A DNA stretch of 64,000 bases, taken from Algoriphagus hitonicola. Lineage in GTDB: Bacteria; Bacteroidota; Bacteroidia; Cytophagales; Cyclobacteriaceae. The notes under the pieces were generated by a model. That model searched no databases and was not told the DNA's origin. It saw only the letters and a program-made list of their open reading frames with translations. Shown here one piece after another: positions 25,301-34,633 of the stretch. The DNA lies in contig NZ_FOPC01000009.1 of assembly GCF_900113375.1 (NCBI RefSeq), positions 157,049-221,048 of the forward strand. The letters are read 5' to 3'. The first letter of the stretch is position 1. The number at the start of each line of letters is the position of its first letter. Position numbers and translations under genes: made by a program.

Positions 25301-28300
25301 ATGTATATTATTTTCGATACCGAAACCACCGGTTTACCCCGGGACTACAATGCCCCCATGTCCGATGTGGACAACTGGCCCAGGCTGGTTCAGCTTGCCT
25401 GGCAACTGCATGATGCCAAGGGCAAACTGCTTTCCAATCATAACTATATCGTCAAGCCGGAAGGTTTTACCATCCCCTACAATGCCGAAAAAGTGCACGG
25501 CATCTCCACCAAGCGAGCACTAGCCGAAGGACATGATCTGAAGAAGGTATTGGCCATTTTTGAAAAAGACGTCGCTGAAGCCAAGCACCTAGTCGGACAC
25601 AATATCGAGTTTGATATTAATGTGGTTGGATCGGAATTTATTCGTGCAGAATTGGGAATGCCACTAACGGCCAATCCGCTGGACACCAAGGATATTTCTA
25701 CCGAATTCTGTGCGATTCCCGGCGGCAAAGGCGGAAAATTTAAATGGCCTACCCTCACCGAGCTCCATCAAAAGCTCTTCGGCAAAGGCTTTGGTGACGC
25801 CCACGATGCGGCCTATGACGTGGATGCTACAGCTCGCTGCTTTTTTGGCTTGATCACTCAGGGAGTTCAGAAACCCGAGGATGGAATTGCTGTTGCCCAG
25901 GTGATTTATGAGGCGCCCGATTTGGCCGAAGCTAATTTTGCGCAAGCCAAAGACGAACAAAAAGCCGCAGCCAAGGAAGTTCTCAAGCAAGCTGGAAAAG
26001 CAGATATCTCCGAACTGGTCGATGTGCCTTTCACGCACTTGCACGTACATACCCAATATTCTGTATTGCAAGCTACTTCTGAAATTCCGGCACTGATCGC
26101 CAAAGCAAAATCCATGAATATGCCTGCCATTGCCATGACAGATCACGGCAATATGATGGGAGCTTTTCATTTTGTAAAAGCTGCCATGGGAGCAGATATC
26201 AAGCCGATCGTGGGATGCGAGTTTAACCTGTGCAGAGATCGAAAAAACAAATCTTCCAAAAATGACGGCTATCAGACGGTTCTCATAGCCAAAAACAAGG
26301 CCGGCTATCACAATCTCGCTAAACTGGCCTCCTATGCCAATATCGAAGGCTTCTACTATGTTCCGAGAATTGACAAAGAAGTATTGGTTCAATACAAAGG
26401 AGACTTAATCGCTACAACTGGTGGTTTGTGGGGAGAGATTCCTTACCTGATTTTGAATGTCGGAGAAACCCAAGCGGAAGAAGCTTTCGTCTGGTGGAAA
26501 GAACAGTTTGGGGAGGATTTTTATGTAGAACTCAATCGACATGGAATTCCAGAAGAAGAAAAAGTAAATGAGGTCTTGTTGGATTTTGCGATGAAGTATG
26601 ATGTAAAGTATTTCGCAGCGAATAATACCTACTACAATGACAAGGCTGATGCCAAGGCACATGACATTTTGCTCTGTGTAAAAGATGGGGAACTGGTCGA
26701 AAAACCCAAGAAATACATCGGTAAACGCGGAAGAGAATTCCGCTACGGCTTCCCCAATGATGAGTTTTACCTCAAGTCTCCAGAGGAGATGAAAAAACTT
26801 TTCGCTGACTTGCCGGAAGCCATCGAATGCACTCATGAGATTGTAGAGAAGATTGAAGCCTATAAACTGGCTCGGGAAGTGCTCCTTCCCAAATTTGATA
26901 TTCCTGAAGAATTTAAGCATCCCGAGGACGATCAGGATGGGGGAAAAAGAGGAGAAAATGCCTATCTGCGTCATCTTACCTACGAAGGAGCCAAGAAACG
27001 CTACTCCGAAATCACGCCGGAGATTCAAGAGCGGTTGGATTTCGAGTTGGAGACCATCGAACGAACCGGCTATCCGGGTTACTTTTTGATCGTTCAGGAC
27101 TTTACACGAGCAGCTCGGGATATGGGCGTTTCGGTGGGACCGGGCCGGGGATCTGCGGCGGGTTCAGCAGTGGCCTATTGCATCGGCATCACCAATGTGG
27201 ACCCGATTGAGTATGATCTCCTTTTTGAGAGATTCCTCAATCCGGATCGGGTTTCACTTCCCGATATTGATATTGACTTTGATGATGAGGGGCGCGGAAG
27301 GGTTATCGACTACGTAATCAAAAAATACGGCAGTAATCAAGTCGCTCAAATCATCACCTACGGCACCATGGCTGCCAAATCAGCCATTCGGGATACTGCC
27401 CGGGTGCTGAATCTCCCCCTAGCTGAAGCAGGCAGACTGGCCAATCTTGTACCCGACATCAAGCTCAAAGCGCTTTTCGAATTGGCAAAAAACAGACCCG
27501 CCTTGTTGGAAAAACTCAAAGGCCAAGGGGAATTGATACAAAAAGCAGAAGAACTCATTCGAATTGCGCAAGGTCAGGACGAATCGGCCAAGACGGTCAA
27601 TCAAGCCACGGTTTTGGAGGGATCTGTGCGGAATACGGGCATTCATGCCTGTGGAGTGATCATTACGCCTTCTGATATTACCAATTTTGTTCCTGTGGCC
27701 TTGGCCAAAGACTCAGACATGGTTTGCACCCAGTTTGACAACTCTGTGGTAGAATCTGCCGGTTTGCTCAAAATGGACTTTTTGGGATTGAAAACCCTCA
27801 CGCTAATCAAGGATGCAATCAAAATCGTCAAAGAGCGTCATGGAATTCAGTTAGATGCGGATGAATTTCCAATTGACGACGAAAAAACATACGAGCTTTT
27901 CCAGCGCGGTGAAACAGTGGGTATTTTCCAATACGAATCCGCCGGAATGCAGAAATACATGCGTGAACTCAAGCCGACGGTTTTTGCAGATTTGATCGCT
28001 ATGAATGCCTTGTACCGTCCGGGACCGCTAGCTTACATTCCATCATTTATCAAGCGGAAGCATGGCACGGAAGCCATCAGCTACGACTTGGATGACATGG
28101 AAGAATACCTGAAGGAAACTTATGGGATCACAGTCTATCAGGAGCAAGTCATGCTGCTTTCCCAAAAACTGGCTGACTTTACCAAAGGTGAAGCTGATGT
28201 ATTGCGAAAAGCCATGGGTAAAAAGCAAAAGGATGTCTTGGATAAAATGAAGCCTAAGTTTGTCGAGCAGGCCGCTGCCAAGGGGCATGATCCCAAAAAA

Positions 28301-29590
28301 CTAGAGAAAATCTGGACGGATTGGGAAGCCTTTGCCTCCTACGCCTTCAATAAGTCCCATTCCACCTGCTATGCTTGGATTGCTTATCAAACGGCCTATC
28401 TCAAGGCACATTACCCAGCTGAATACATGGCCTCGGTACTCAGCAACAACATGAATGATATCACGCAGGTGACTTTCTTCATGGAGGAATGTAAGCGAAT
28501 GGGAATTCCTGTTTTAGGTCCGGATGTAAATGAATCCAAAAATGGGTTTACCGTAAATGCAGCTGGAGAAATTCGCTTTGGCATGGCAGCTATCAAGGGT
28601 GCGGGTTCAGCGGCAGTGGATGAAATCATCAAAGAAAGGGAAGCCAATGGCCCATTCAAAACCATTTTTGACTTTGCGAAGCGAGTCAGCTCCAAAGCGC
28701 TAAACAAAAAAACAATGGAAGCTCTGGCCATGGCCGGTGGTTTTGACTGTTTTCCTCAATACCATCGCAGACAATACCTCGAGGCTCCAGATGGAGATGT
28801 CACCTTGATTGAAAAGGCAGTGAAATATGCCCAAAAAATCCAACAAGAGGAGGAAAGTGCTCAAGTCAGCCTTTTTGGAGGAGCAAGTGGTAGTGCGGAT
28901 ATTCCTTTGCCCTCAGTGGCGCCACTTGAGCCCTTTTCCCAACTCCAGCAACTCAATATTGAAAAAGAAGTGGTCGGGCTTTACATTTCTGGCCATCCAC
29001 TCGATCAGTACAAACTCGAAATCGAATCCTTTACCAATGCTTCTTTGCCAGACCTTAATGATCTGGAATCGCTCAAAGGCAAAAACGAATTGCGGCTTGC
29101 CGGATCTGTGTCCAGTTTTGCCCATCGTACGACCAAAAACGGGAAACCTTTTGGCACCTTAACCATGGAAGATTATCAGGGCGGTTTTACCTTCTTTTTG
29201 TTTGGAGATGATTACGTCAAATTCAAAGAATACTTCATGGCGGGATGGTTTTTGTTTATCAAAGGTCAGGTGGGAGAGAAAAGATGGAACAGTGAACTGG
29301 AGTTTAAAATCAACTCGATCATGCTGCTTTCGGAAGTTCGTGGCAAACTAGTCAAAGGACTAGAGGTCAATATTGATTTGGATGATCTGAATTACGATTT
29401 GATGGAAAAAATGGAGCAAATCACCGAAAAATATAAAGGGGAAGCCAAGCTGTATTTTTCAGTGATTGATCGAAAAGAGAATATCAGTCTGAAACTTTTC
29501 TCCAAAAAAACAGGGATTGATCCCAGCGCCGAAATGATCAGGGAACTCAATCAAATTCCCGAGGTTATTTACAAAGTGGTAAGTGACTAG
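25301..29590 (+). CDS. dnaE: DNA polymerase III alpha subunit with N-terminal 3'-5' exonuclease domain
   Basis: 1429 aa, about 250 more than E. coli DnaE. Residues 1-190 are a DEDDh exonuclease (DnaQ-like): D6 and E8 in FDTETTG, D105 in GHNIEFD, H168 and D173 in DAHDAAYDVD. A PHP domain starts near 250 (THLHVHTQYSVL, MTDHGNMMGA). The polymerase palm has GPGRGSAAGS and the catalytic PDIDIDFDDEGR near 655; YAFNKSHSTCYAWIAYQTAYLKAHYPAEY follows. An OB fold lies near 1260. The chain could both copy and proofread. All expected residues are intact and the gene is unbroken. Confidence 0.95.
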   Translation: MYIIFDTETTGLPRDYNAPMSDVDNWPRLVQLAWQLHDAKGKLLSNHNYIVKPEGFTIPYNAEKVHGISTKRALAEGHDLKKVLAIFEKDVAEAKHLVGHNIEFDINVVGSEFIRAELGMPLTANPLDTKDISTEFCAIPGGKGGKFKWPTLTELHQKLFGKGFGDAHDAAYDVDATARCFFGLITQGVQKPEDGIAVAQVIYEAPDLAEANFAQAKDEQKAAAKEVLKQAGKADISELVDVPFTHLHVHTQYSVLQATSEIPALIAKAKSMNMPAIAMTDHGNMMGAFHFVKAAMGADIKPIVGCEFNLCRDRKNKSSKNDGYQTVLIAKNKAGYHNLAKLASYANIEGFYYVPRIDKEVLVQYKGDLIATTGGLWGEIPYLILNVGETQAEEAFVWWKEQFGEDFYVELNRHGIPEEEKVNEVLLDFAMKYDVKYFAANNTYYNDKADAKAHDILLCVKDGELVEKPKKYIGKRGREFRYGFPNDEFYLKSPEEMKKLFADLPEAIECTHEIVEKIEAYKLAREVLLPKFDIPEEFKHPEDDQDGGKRGENAYLRHLTYEGAKKRYSEITPEIQERLDFELETIERTGYPGYFLIVQDFTRAARDMGVSVGPGRGSAAGSAVAYCIGITNVDPIEYDLLFERFLNPDRVSLPDIDIDFDDEGRGRVIDYVIKKYGSNQVAQIITYGTMAAKSAIRDTARVLNLPLAEAGRLANLVPDIKLKALFELAKNRPALLEKLKGQGELIQKAEELIRIAQGQDESAKTVNQATVLEGSVRNTGIHACGVIITPSDITNFVPVALAKDSDMVCTQFDNSVVESAGLLKMDFLGLKTLTLIKDAIKIVKERHGIQLDADEFPIDDEKTYELFQRGETVGIFQYESAGMQKYMRELKPTVFADLIAMNALYRPGPLAYIPSFIKRKHGTEAISYDLDDMEEYLKETYGITVYQEQVMLLSQKLADFTKGEADVLRKAMGKKQKDVLDKMKPKFVEQAAAKGHDPKKLEKIWTDWEAFASYAFNKSHSTCYAWIAYQTAYLKAHYPAEYMASVLSNNMNDITQVTFFMEECKRMGIPVLGPDVNESKNGFTVNAAGEIRFGMAAIKGAGSAAVDEIIKEREANGPFKTIFDFAKRVSSKALNKKTMEALAMAGGFDCFPQYHRRQYLEAPDGDVTLIEKAVKYAQKIQQEEESAQVSLFGGASGSADIPLPSVAPLEPFSQLQQLNIEKEVVGLYISGHPLDQYKLEIESFTNASLPDLNDLESLKGKNELRLAGSVSSFAHRTTKNGKPFGTLTMEDYQGGFTFFLFGDDYVKFKEYFMAGWFLFIKGQVGEKRWNSELEFKINSIMLLSEVRGKLVKGLEVNIDLDDLNYDLMEKMEQITEKYKGEAKLYFSVIDRKENISLKLFSKKTGIDPSAEMIRELNQIPEVIYKVVSD

Positions 29591-29649
29591 CTTTCAGAAA
29601 GAATTTAACTATCTCCAATAGATAAAAAAATAAAGTCTGTAGGAACTTA

Positions 29650-29682
29650 TTGATCCGGGATAGACTTTCTCTCATATATTTG
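29650..29682 (+). promoter_or_regulatory. Promoter of trxA
   Basis: -33 TTG at 29650-29652 and -7 TATATTTG at 29675-29682, spaced 22 bases, slightly longer than the usual 19-20. Confidence 0.5.
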
Positions 29683-29714
29683 AAAAATAGAACCGAAACT
29701 AAACGTATTATAAA

Positions 29715-30035
29715 ATGGCAAAAGCAATAGAAATCACCGATGCGAATTTTGAAGAAGTAATCAAGTCCGAACAACCCATCTTGGTGGACTTCTGGGCAGA
29801 ATGGTGCGGCCCCTGTAAAATGATTGGACCAGTAGTAGAAGAATTAGCGGGTGATTACGAAGGAAAAGCGGTAATCGGGAAAGTAGATGTGGACTCCAAT
29901 CCTGGCGTCGCACAGGCTTTCGGTATCCGATCTATTCCTACGCTTCTTTTCTTCAAAGACGGACAAATCGTCGACAAGCAAGTTGGAGCCGTTCCTAAAG
30001 CTATTTTGGCTCAAAAATTAGACGCTCAGCTCTAA
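29715..30035 (+). CDS. trxA: Thioredoxin
   Basis: 106 aa, standard length. WCGPCK active site with Cys31 and Cys34, the cis-Pro loop IRSIPTLLFFKDG, and DFWAEWCGPCKMIGPVVEELA. General cytoplasmic disulfide reductant. Own promoter and terminator, so probably monocistronic. Confidence 0.96.
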   Translation: MAKAIEITDANFEEVIKSEQPILVDFWAEWCGPCKMIGPVVEELAGDYEGKAVIGKVDVDSNPGVAQAFGIRSIPTLLFFKDGQIVDKQVGAVPKAILAQKLDAQL

Positions 30036-30056
30036 TCAAGATTAAAACTATTTGAT

Positions 30057-30088
30057 AAGCCACGGGTTTTTCCTGTGGCTTTTTTTAT
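30057..30088 (+). terminator. Terminator of trxA
   Basis: AAGCCACGGG pairs with CCTGTGGCTT (one mismatch), followed by seven or more T, between trxA and selU. Confidence 0.85.
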
Positions 30089-30100
30089 ATTTCTAAGTCT

Positions 30101-31135
30101 ATGAATGAAACACTCCTCTCTCTCAATGAATTTTTTGAACTGCGAAAATCGCTGCCCATTTTGGACGCTCGTAGTGAGGGAGAATTTGCACAAAGTCATA
30201 TTCCCAAGGCCGTTAATCTACCTATTTTGACTAATGAGGAGCGGGTCATAGTCGGAACGCTTTATAAGGAAAAAGGAAATCAAGAGGCTATTTTAAAAGG
30301 GTTTGAATTGGTCGGTCCACGCTTTCATCAGATTCAAAAAGAAGCCCTTCAAAAATTTCCGGGGAAAAAGCTCCTAATTTACTGCTGGAGAGGAGGCATG
30401 CGCAGTCAAATTCTATCCTGGGTGTTAGGCATGGTAGGATTTGAAGTTTTCCGACTCAAGGGAGGATATAAAACCTATCGATCCTTCACTTTTGAAGAGG
30501 TGCGAAAAACACGGAAAATGATCATACTTGGGGGCAAGACTGGAACAGCAAAAACGGTGCTTTTGCAGAAACTGGGAAAAAATGGTGAACAAATCATCAA
30601 CTTGGAAGGCCTGGCCAATCACAAGGGTTCTTCCTTTGGAGCCATCGGGCAAGCCCCACAACCCAGTGTGGAGCAGTTTGAAAATCTATTAGCCGAGGAA
30701 CTCTTACAAACCAATCCAGAAGTTCCCATTTGGGTAGAAAATGAAAGTCGGAAAATTGGAAGAACTATCCTCCCTGATGGTTTTTTTGAGCAAATGCAAC
30801 AATCACCCATGCTCGATATTCACAAGTCGGAACAAGAACGAATTCAACATATCGCGACGGAATATGGAAATCTTCCAAAAGCCGAATTAATATCAGCAAT
30901 AAAGCGACTGGGAAAACGACTCGGGGGACTCCGAACTCAGCAAGCGATTACAGATGTGGAAGAAGGAAATAACGAATCCTGGATTGCCAATTTGTTGATG
31001 TATTATGATAAAACATACGACTTTGACCTCAAAAACCATCACAAAAACCAAATCATTGAAATGGATTTTGAAGGTAAATCATTGGCCAATCAGGTCGAAC
31101 TTTTAATTGAAACCAAAAAACAATGCCATGAGTGA
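30101..31135 (+). CDS. selU: tRNA 2-selenouridine synthase
   Basis: 344 aa (also called mnmH). Replaces sulfur by selenium at wobble 2-thiouridine of Lys/Glu/Gln tRNAs using selenophosphate. N-terminal rhodanese domain with catalytic Cys95 in LLIYCWRGGMRSQ, then a P-loop GGKTGTAKT at about 144-152. The stop overlaps selD, the enzyme that makes its substrate, by 8 nt, which supports the call. Confidence 0.93.
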   Translation: MNETLLSLNEFFELRKSLPILDARSEGEFAQSHIPKAVNLPILTNEERVIVGTLYKEKGNQEAILKGFELVGPRFHQIQKEALQKFPGKKLLIYCWRGGMRSQILSWVLGMVGFEVFRLKGGYKTYRSFTFEEVRKTRKMIILGGKTGTAKTVLLQKLGKNGEQIINLEGLANHKGSSFGAIGQAPQPSVEQFENLLAEELLQTNPEVPIWVENESRKIGRTILPDGFFEQMQQSPMLDIHKSEQERIQHIATEYGNLPKAELISAIKRLGKRLGGLRTQQAITDVEEGNNESWIANLLMYYDKTYDFDLKNHHKNQIIEMDFEGKSLANQVELLIETKKQCHE

Positions 31136-32168
31136 TCAACCCATAAAACTCACCCAATGGAGCGAAGGATCCGGCTGCGGATGCAAAATCGCCCCGGCTA
31201 TTTTAGATCAGATACTCAGCCAAAGCGGTTCAAACCTTCAATTAGACACCAATCTTTTAGTGGGTAATTCGAGCAAAGACGATGCGGCGGTTTATCAGAT
31301 ATCGGAAGATTTAGCCATGATCAATACGGTGGATTTTTTCACCCCGATTGTTGATGATCCATTTGACTTTGGACGGATATCAGCTGCAAATGCCATTTCA
31401 GATGTTTATGCAATGGGGGGAAAACCACTTTTTGCCAATGCTATTTTGAGTTGGCCCGTAGAAAAACTTGCACCAGAACTCGCAGCCAAAGTATTGGAGG
31501 GGGCTAAAAAAGTCTGCAAAGCTGCCGGCATCGAGTTGGCTGGAGGTCATAGCATCGCAGCGAAAGACCCAATTTTCGGGCTTTCGGTGAATGGGGTAAT
31601 TCATCCCCGAAAAATAAAAACCAACCGGGGTGCTAAAGCTGGCGACTTGATCTTTTTGACCAAACCTCTAGGGATCGGAGTCTTGGCAACAGCCTTAAAG
31701 CGAGAAAAAATCAAGGATAAAGATTACCTCAACCTGCTCGATACCGCCTGCCGTCTCAATTCCATCGGGCAAGTTTTGGGAAATCATGAAGAAGTCCATG
31801 CCATGACCGACGTGACTGGTTTTGGTTTGCTAGGTCACCTGATAGAGATGGCAGAAGGAGCTGAATTATCGGCAAAAATCGAACTAGACCAGCTTCCATT
31901 GATCGAAGGCATTCAGGAATACATTGATCAGTTCATTTTCCCTGATAACACTTACCGGAATTGGAATGCGTACAATACCAAAACCAAAGGAGTTAAAGGA
32001 ATGGAATTGGTCAAACTCTGTGACCCACAAACTAGCGGAGGCTTACTGATTTCGGTAGCTCCTGAAAATTTGGATTGGTTTGAGAAAACAATGAAACTCG
32101 AAAAGCAAGTCTTTTGGCAAATTGGAAATTTTACAGCAAAGGGAGAATTCGTGGTTGAGGTAGTGTAA
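31128..32168 (+). CDS. selD: Selenide, water dikinase (selenophosphate synthetase)
   Basis: 346 aa from ATG 31128 (MSDQPIKLTQWSEGSGCGCKIAP). Makes selenophosphate from selenide and ATP. Catalytic Cys17 and Lys20 (GCGCK) align with the E. coli numbering; this is the Cys, not the Sec, version. ATP-binding features include the DDAAVYQI and NTVDFFTPIVDDPFDFGRISAANAISDVYAMGGKP blocks. An upstream TTG at 31107 in the same frame lies within selU and is disfavoured. selA/selB are not in the window. Confidence 0.94.
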   Translation: MSDQPIKLTQWSEGSGCGCKIAPAILDQILSQSGSNLQLDTNLLVGNSSKDDAAVYQISEDLAMINTVDFFTPIVDDPFDFGRISAANAISDVYAMGGKPLFANAILSWPVEKLAPELAAKVLEGAKKVCKAAGIELAGGHSIAAKDPIFGLSVNGVIHPRKIKTNRGAKAGDLIFLTKPLGIGVLATALKREKIKDKDYLNLLDTACRLNSIGQVLGNHEEVHAMTDVTGFGLLGHLIEMAEGAELSAKIELDQLPLIEGIQEYIDQFIFPDNTYRNWNAYNTKTKGVKGMELVKLCDPQTSGGLLISVAPENLDWFEKTMKLEKQVFWQIGNFTAKGEFVVEVV

Positions 32169-32217
32169 AGAAAAGCGATAGGTTTACTAACTTGGAGAAG
32201 CACATAAACTACCCAGC

Positions 32218-33126
32218 ATGAAACTCAACCTAACCTATCTTTCATTTCTCATTTTATTCCTTTCAAGCACCATGGGAATTGCTCAAGTACCCGAAGGCAT
32301 CCAAAGCGAATTGGTCATTCTCAATGTCAAAACCGGGGAAGAAAAACAAATTCTGAAAGAAGAGCGGCATTTTGAAGCACCCAATTGGTCGCGTGATGGA
32401 GATTACCTATTGATCAATGCAGCTGGGAAGCTAGAAAAAGTCGCCATGGATGGCACCAAGTTGGGTCAGCTTTTTCCTGAACAGATCTCTCGAGTCAACA
32501 ATGACCACGGAATCAGCTTTGATGGAGAAACCCTGGTTTTCAGCAAAAATGACGAAGGGAAAAGTTCGCGCATTTATACCATTCCCATGGCAGGAGGCGA
32601 ACCTAAGCTCATCACCCCAAACTATCCCAGCTATTGGCATGGCATCAGCCCCGATGGGCAAATGCTCGCCTATTGCGCCGAGCGAGATGGAGCCTGGGAC
32701 ATCTATGTCATCCCGACTGTGGGTGGAGAGGAAATCCGATTGACGGACACAGAGGGTTTGGATGATGGGCCGGAATATTCTTACGATGGCCAGTGGATTT
32801 ACTTCAACAGCCACCGAACCGGAAGGATGCAAGCCTATCGGATGAAACCCGATGGGAGCGGACAAGAGCAACTGACCTTTGATGAGTTGGACAACTGGTT
32901 TCCCCATCCCTCACCGGATAATAAAAGTGCTGTGATCATTTCTTACCTCGAAGACCAAAAAGGCGCCCATCCCTTTGGCAAAGACGTGAAGCTTCGACTA
33001 CTCGATGTAGAAACCAAGGAAATCCGGGATCTCACTGACGTTTTTTATGGAGGCCAAGGCACCATCAATGTACACTCCTGGTCACCGGATGGGGAGTGGA
33101 TAGCTTTTGTGAGGTATTATAAATGA
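32218..33126 (+). CDS. Exported TolB-like beta-propeller (PD40/WD40-like repeats)
   Basis: 302 aa. Signal peptide MKLNLTYLSFLILFLSSTMGIAQ. The mature part repeats the TolB-type blade motif: PNWSRDGDYLLIN, HGISPDGQMLAYCAERDGAWDIYVIPTVGG, PEYSYDGQWIYFNSHRTGRMQAYRMKPDGSG, PHPSPDNKSAVIIS, HSWSPDGEWIAFVRYY. Likely periplasmic; ligand unknown. It is an isolated propeller without tolQR or pal nearby. Confidence 0.85.
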   Translation: MKLNLTYLSFLILFLSSTMGIAQVPEGIQSELVILNVKTGEEKQILKEERHFEAPNWSRDGDYLLINAAGKLEKVAMDGTKLGQLFPEQISRVNNDHGISFDGETLVFSKNDEGKSSRIYTIPMAGGEPKLITPNYPSYWHGISPDGQMLAYCAERDGAWDIYVIPTVGGEEIRLTDTEGLDDGPEYSYDGQWIYFNSHRTGRMQAYRMKPDGSGQEQLTFDELDNWFPHPSPDNKSAVIISYLEDQKGAHPFGKDVKLRLLDVETKEIRDLTDVFYGGQGTINVHSWSPDGEWIAFVRYYK

Positions 33127-33160
33127 TTGAGTCATAGATCTAATTTTGTATCAATCCATC

Positions 33161-34246
33161 TCAATTAAGCTTTACCTTTTGAATGACCTGATTCTGGGAT
33201 AATCCAAAAAATGGCTCGCTATTCATGCTCTCATAATCAGCGTTCATGAGAAAGGAATAAAGGTATTCGTTATCCATATAAAAAGGACGTTTTATAGTTA
33301 ATTCCCGACCTTTTAAGAGGTCAAGATTATTATTTTCTTTGTTATAAAAAGCTAGGTTTTCAAATTCATCTTCTCCCCACCATAGGAAAAACAGAAATTT
33401 GTCATTTTCAATAAAATTACCATTATGATAATAAGGTAATTCTTGCATCATTCGCATTCGCATATCCATCAATGGGAGGATCTTTATTTCATTAGAAACT
33501 TTCTTCTTCCCAAAATCAACATAATATTTAGGCGAGAATTTATTTTCAGAGACACTGTAAACAGTATCATTTAAAGACTTTGAAAAAAGAAGCTCTTTAC
33601 CTGAAAAATAAAAATCACCAGCAGTTCTATTTTGGTCAGTTTTAGAAAAATCTAAAACCCCTTTAACTAGGAATTCCCCTTTTTTTAAATCCAGAATTCC
33701 ACCTAAATAATCCCTCTCATTTCCTGAAAACTGACCATCAAAATGAACTGCTACTTTATTTGGAGAAAGAAATTGGATAGATTTCGCTTGAAAATTGATA
33801 GGTAATTCCTCTATGAAACTTCCGTCTTCTAATGAGAAAAAAAGGATTTTCTGTTGATTTTGATCCAGAATTGCAATGTTTTCCGTTTCAGGAACTAAAC
33901 TAATGTCAAAAGGCAAAACATAATTACCCAATCCCTCCCCTTTTTCACCGATTTTAAATTTGAATTTCCCCTCATTGCCAAATTTGAACACTTGGTTGGT
34001 AATATCCCTGTCTGAAATAATAAAACCGTCCTCGACCTTCAATACTTTAGTGATATCACCAATTACACAATTTTCACAAAACTCTAAAGGGATAAATGTA
34101 GTGTCAATGAAATAATCAATGGAATTCGAAAAATTAACTTCCATGGAGATTTCCTTTATTCCGCTTCGACTTTCCTCACTTTTTTTTGAGGAACAAGCAA
34201 AAAGCAAAAGCAAAACACAAATAGTTTTTGTTATCTTAAACATCAT
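33161..34246 (-). CDS. Six-bladed beta-propeller lipoprotein (locus A)
   Basis: 361 aa. A lipoprotein signal ends in LLLLFAC (Cys at about 18), followed by an SSKK linker. The body resembles the Bacteroidota 6-bladed beta-propeller lipoprotein family (PF17170-like): FIPLEFCENCVIGDITKVLKVEDGFIISD, FKFGNEGKFKFKIGEKGEGLGNYVLPFDISL, AILDQNQQKILFFSLEDG. Such lipoproteins often sit near small secreted peptides; here the peptide gene at 34303-34530 is directly upstream, 56 nt away on the same strand. Start M1 or M2 (34246/34243). A/T-rich compared with its neighbours. Confidence 0.82.
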   Translation of the reverse strand: MMFKITKTICVLLLLFACSSKKSEESRSGIKEISMEVNFSNSIDYFIDTTFIPLEFCENCVIGDITKVLKVEDGFIISDRDITNQVFKFGNEGKFKFKIGEKGEGLGNYVLPFDISLVPETENIAILDQNQQKILFFSLEDGSFIEELPINFQAKSIQFLSPNKVAVHFDGQFSGNERDYLGGILDLKKGEFLVKGVLDFSKTDQNRTAGDFYFSGKELLFSKSLNDTVYSVSENKFSPKYYVDFGKKKVSNEIKILPLMDMRMRMMQELPYYHNGNFIENDKFLFFLWWGEDEFENLAFYNKENNNLDLLKGRELTIKRPFYMDNEYLYSFLMNADYESMNSEPFFGLSQNQVIQKVKLN

Positions 34247-34302
34247 TTAATTAGGTTAGAAAAATTATTGGGCCAGATTTAATAATCCGACCCAAATAAC
34301 TT

Positions 34303-34530
34303 TTAGCCAATAGTCTCCTCCTCCTCTTCATCTGGATGAGAAATACAACCAATAGCCTCAGAGGCCTCATCACATACTAACTCCCATCTACTGTTGGGAC
34401 CACCTAAACTTTGATTTCCAGTAGAATAATGACCCGGATTACAGTCGGCAATAGCAGTCTGACTATTTAAGAACACAAAACCTGACATCAATAGGCCTAA
34501 TGTCAAAATGAACTTGATTTTTTTAAACAT
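34303..34530 (-). CDS. Small secreted cysteine-containing peptide (locus A, NVEALA-like)
   Basis: 75 aa. A signal peptide (MFKKIKFILTLGLLMSGFVF...) has a probable AxA cleavage site at TAIA|D. The mature peptide of about 47 residues has Cys30, Cys53 and Cys62, a Gly/Asn/Ser-rich middle, and an acidic end PDEEEEETIG. It resembles in design the NVEALA-type exported peptides of Bacteroidota, but the signature is not exact. Followed on the same strand by a propeller lipoprotein. A counterpart is at 44319-44513. Confidence 0.7.
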   Translation of the reverse strand: MFKKIKFILTLGLLMSGFVFLNSQTAIADCNPGHYSTGNQSLGGPNSRWELVCDEASEAIGCISHPDEEEEETIG

Positions 34531-34581
34531 GATAAAAGAGTTTAAGTGTAAAATAAATTAAATGGCATTAAAATGACAGGT

Positions 34582-34604
34582 GAAAGAAAGAAAGAAAGAA
34601 AGAA
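34582..34604. repeat. Tetranucleotide repeat (GAAA)5
   Basis: Five perfect GAAA units plus a partial one, about 52-75 bases upstream of the locus A peptide start (read as TTTC on the gene's strand). Position fits an upstream promoter region. Confidence 0.85.
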
Positions 34605-34633
34605 GCAAGGAATTAGTTAAATTTTTTCAAAAA

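Noticed and set aside
25664..27028. Long minus-strand open frames (242 and 207 aa) inside dnaE
   Set aside because: They lie wholly antisense to a well-conserved coding frame with intact polymerase and exonuclease motifs, and their translations show no domain.
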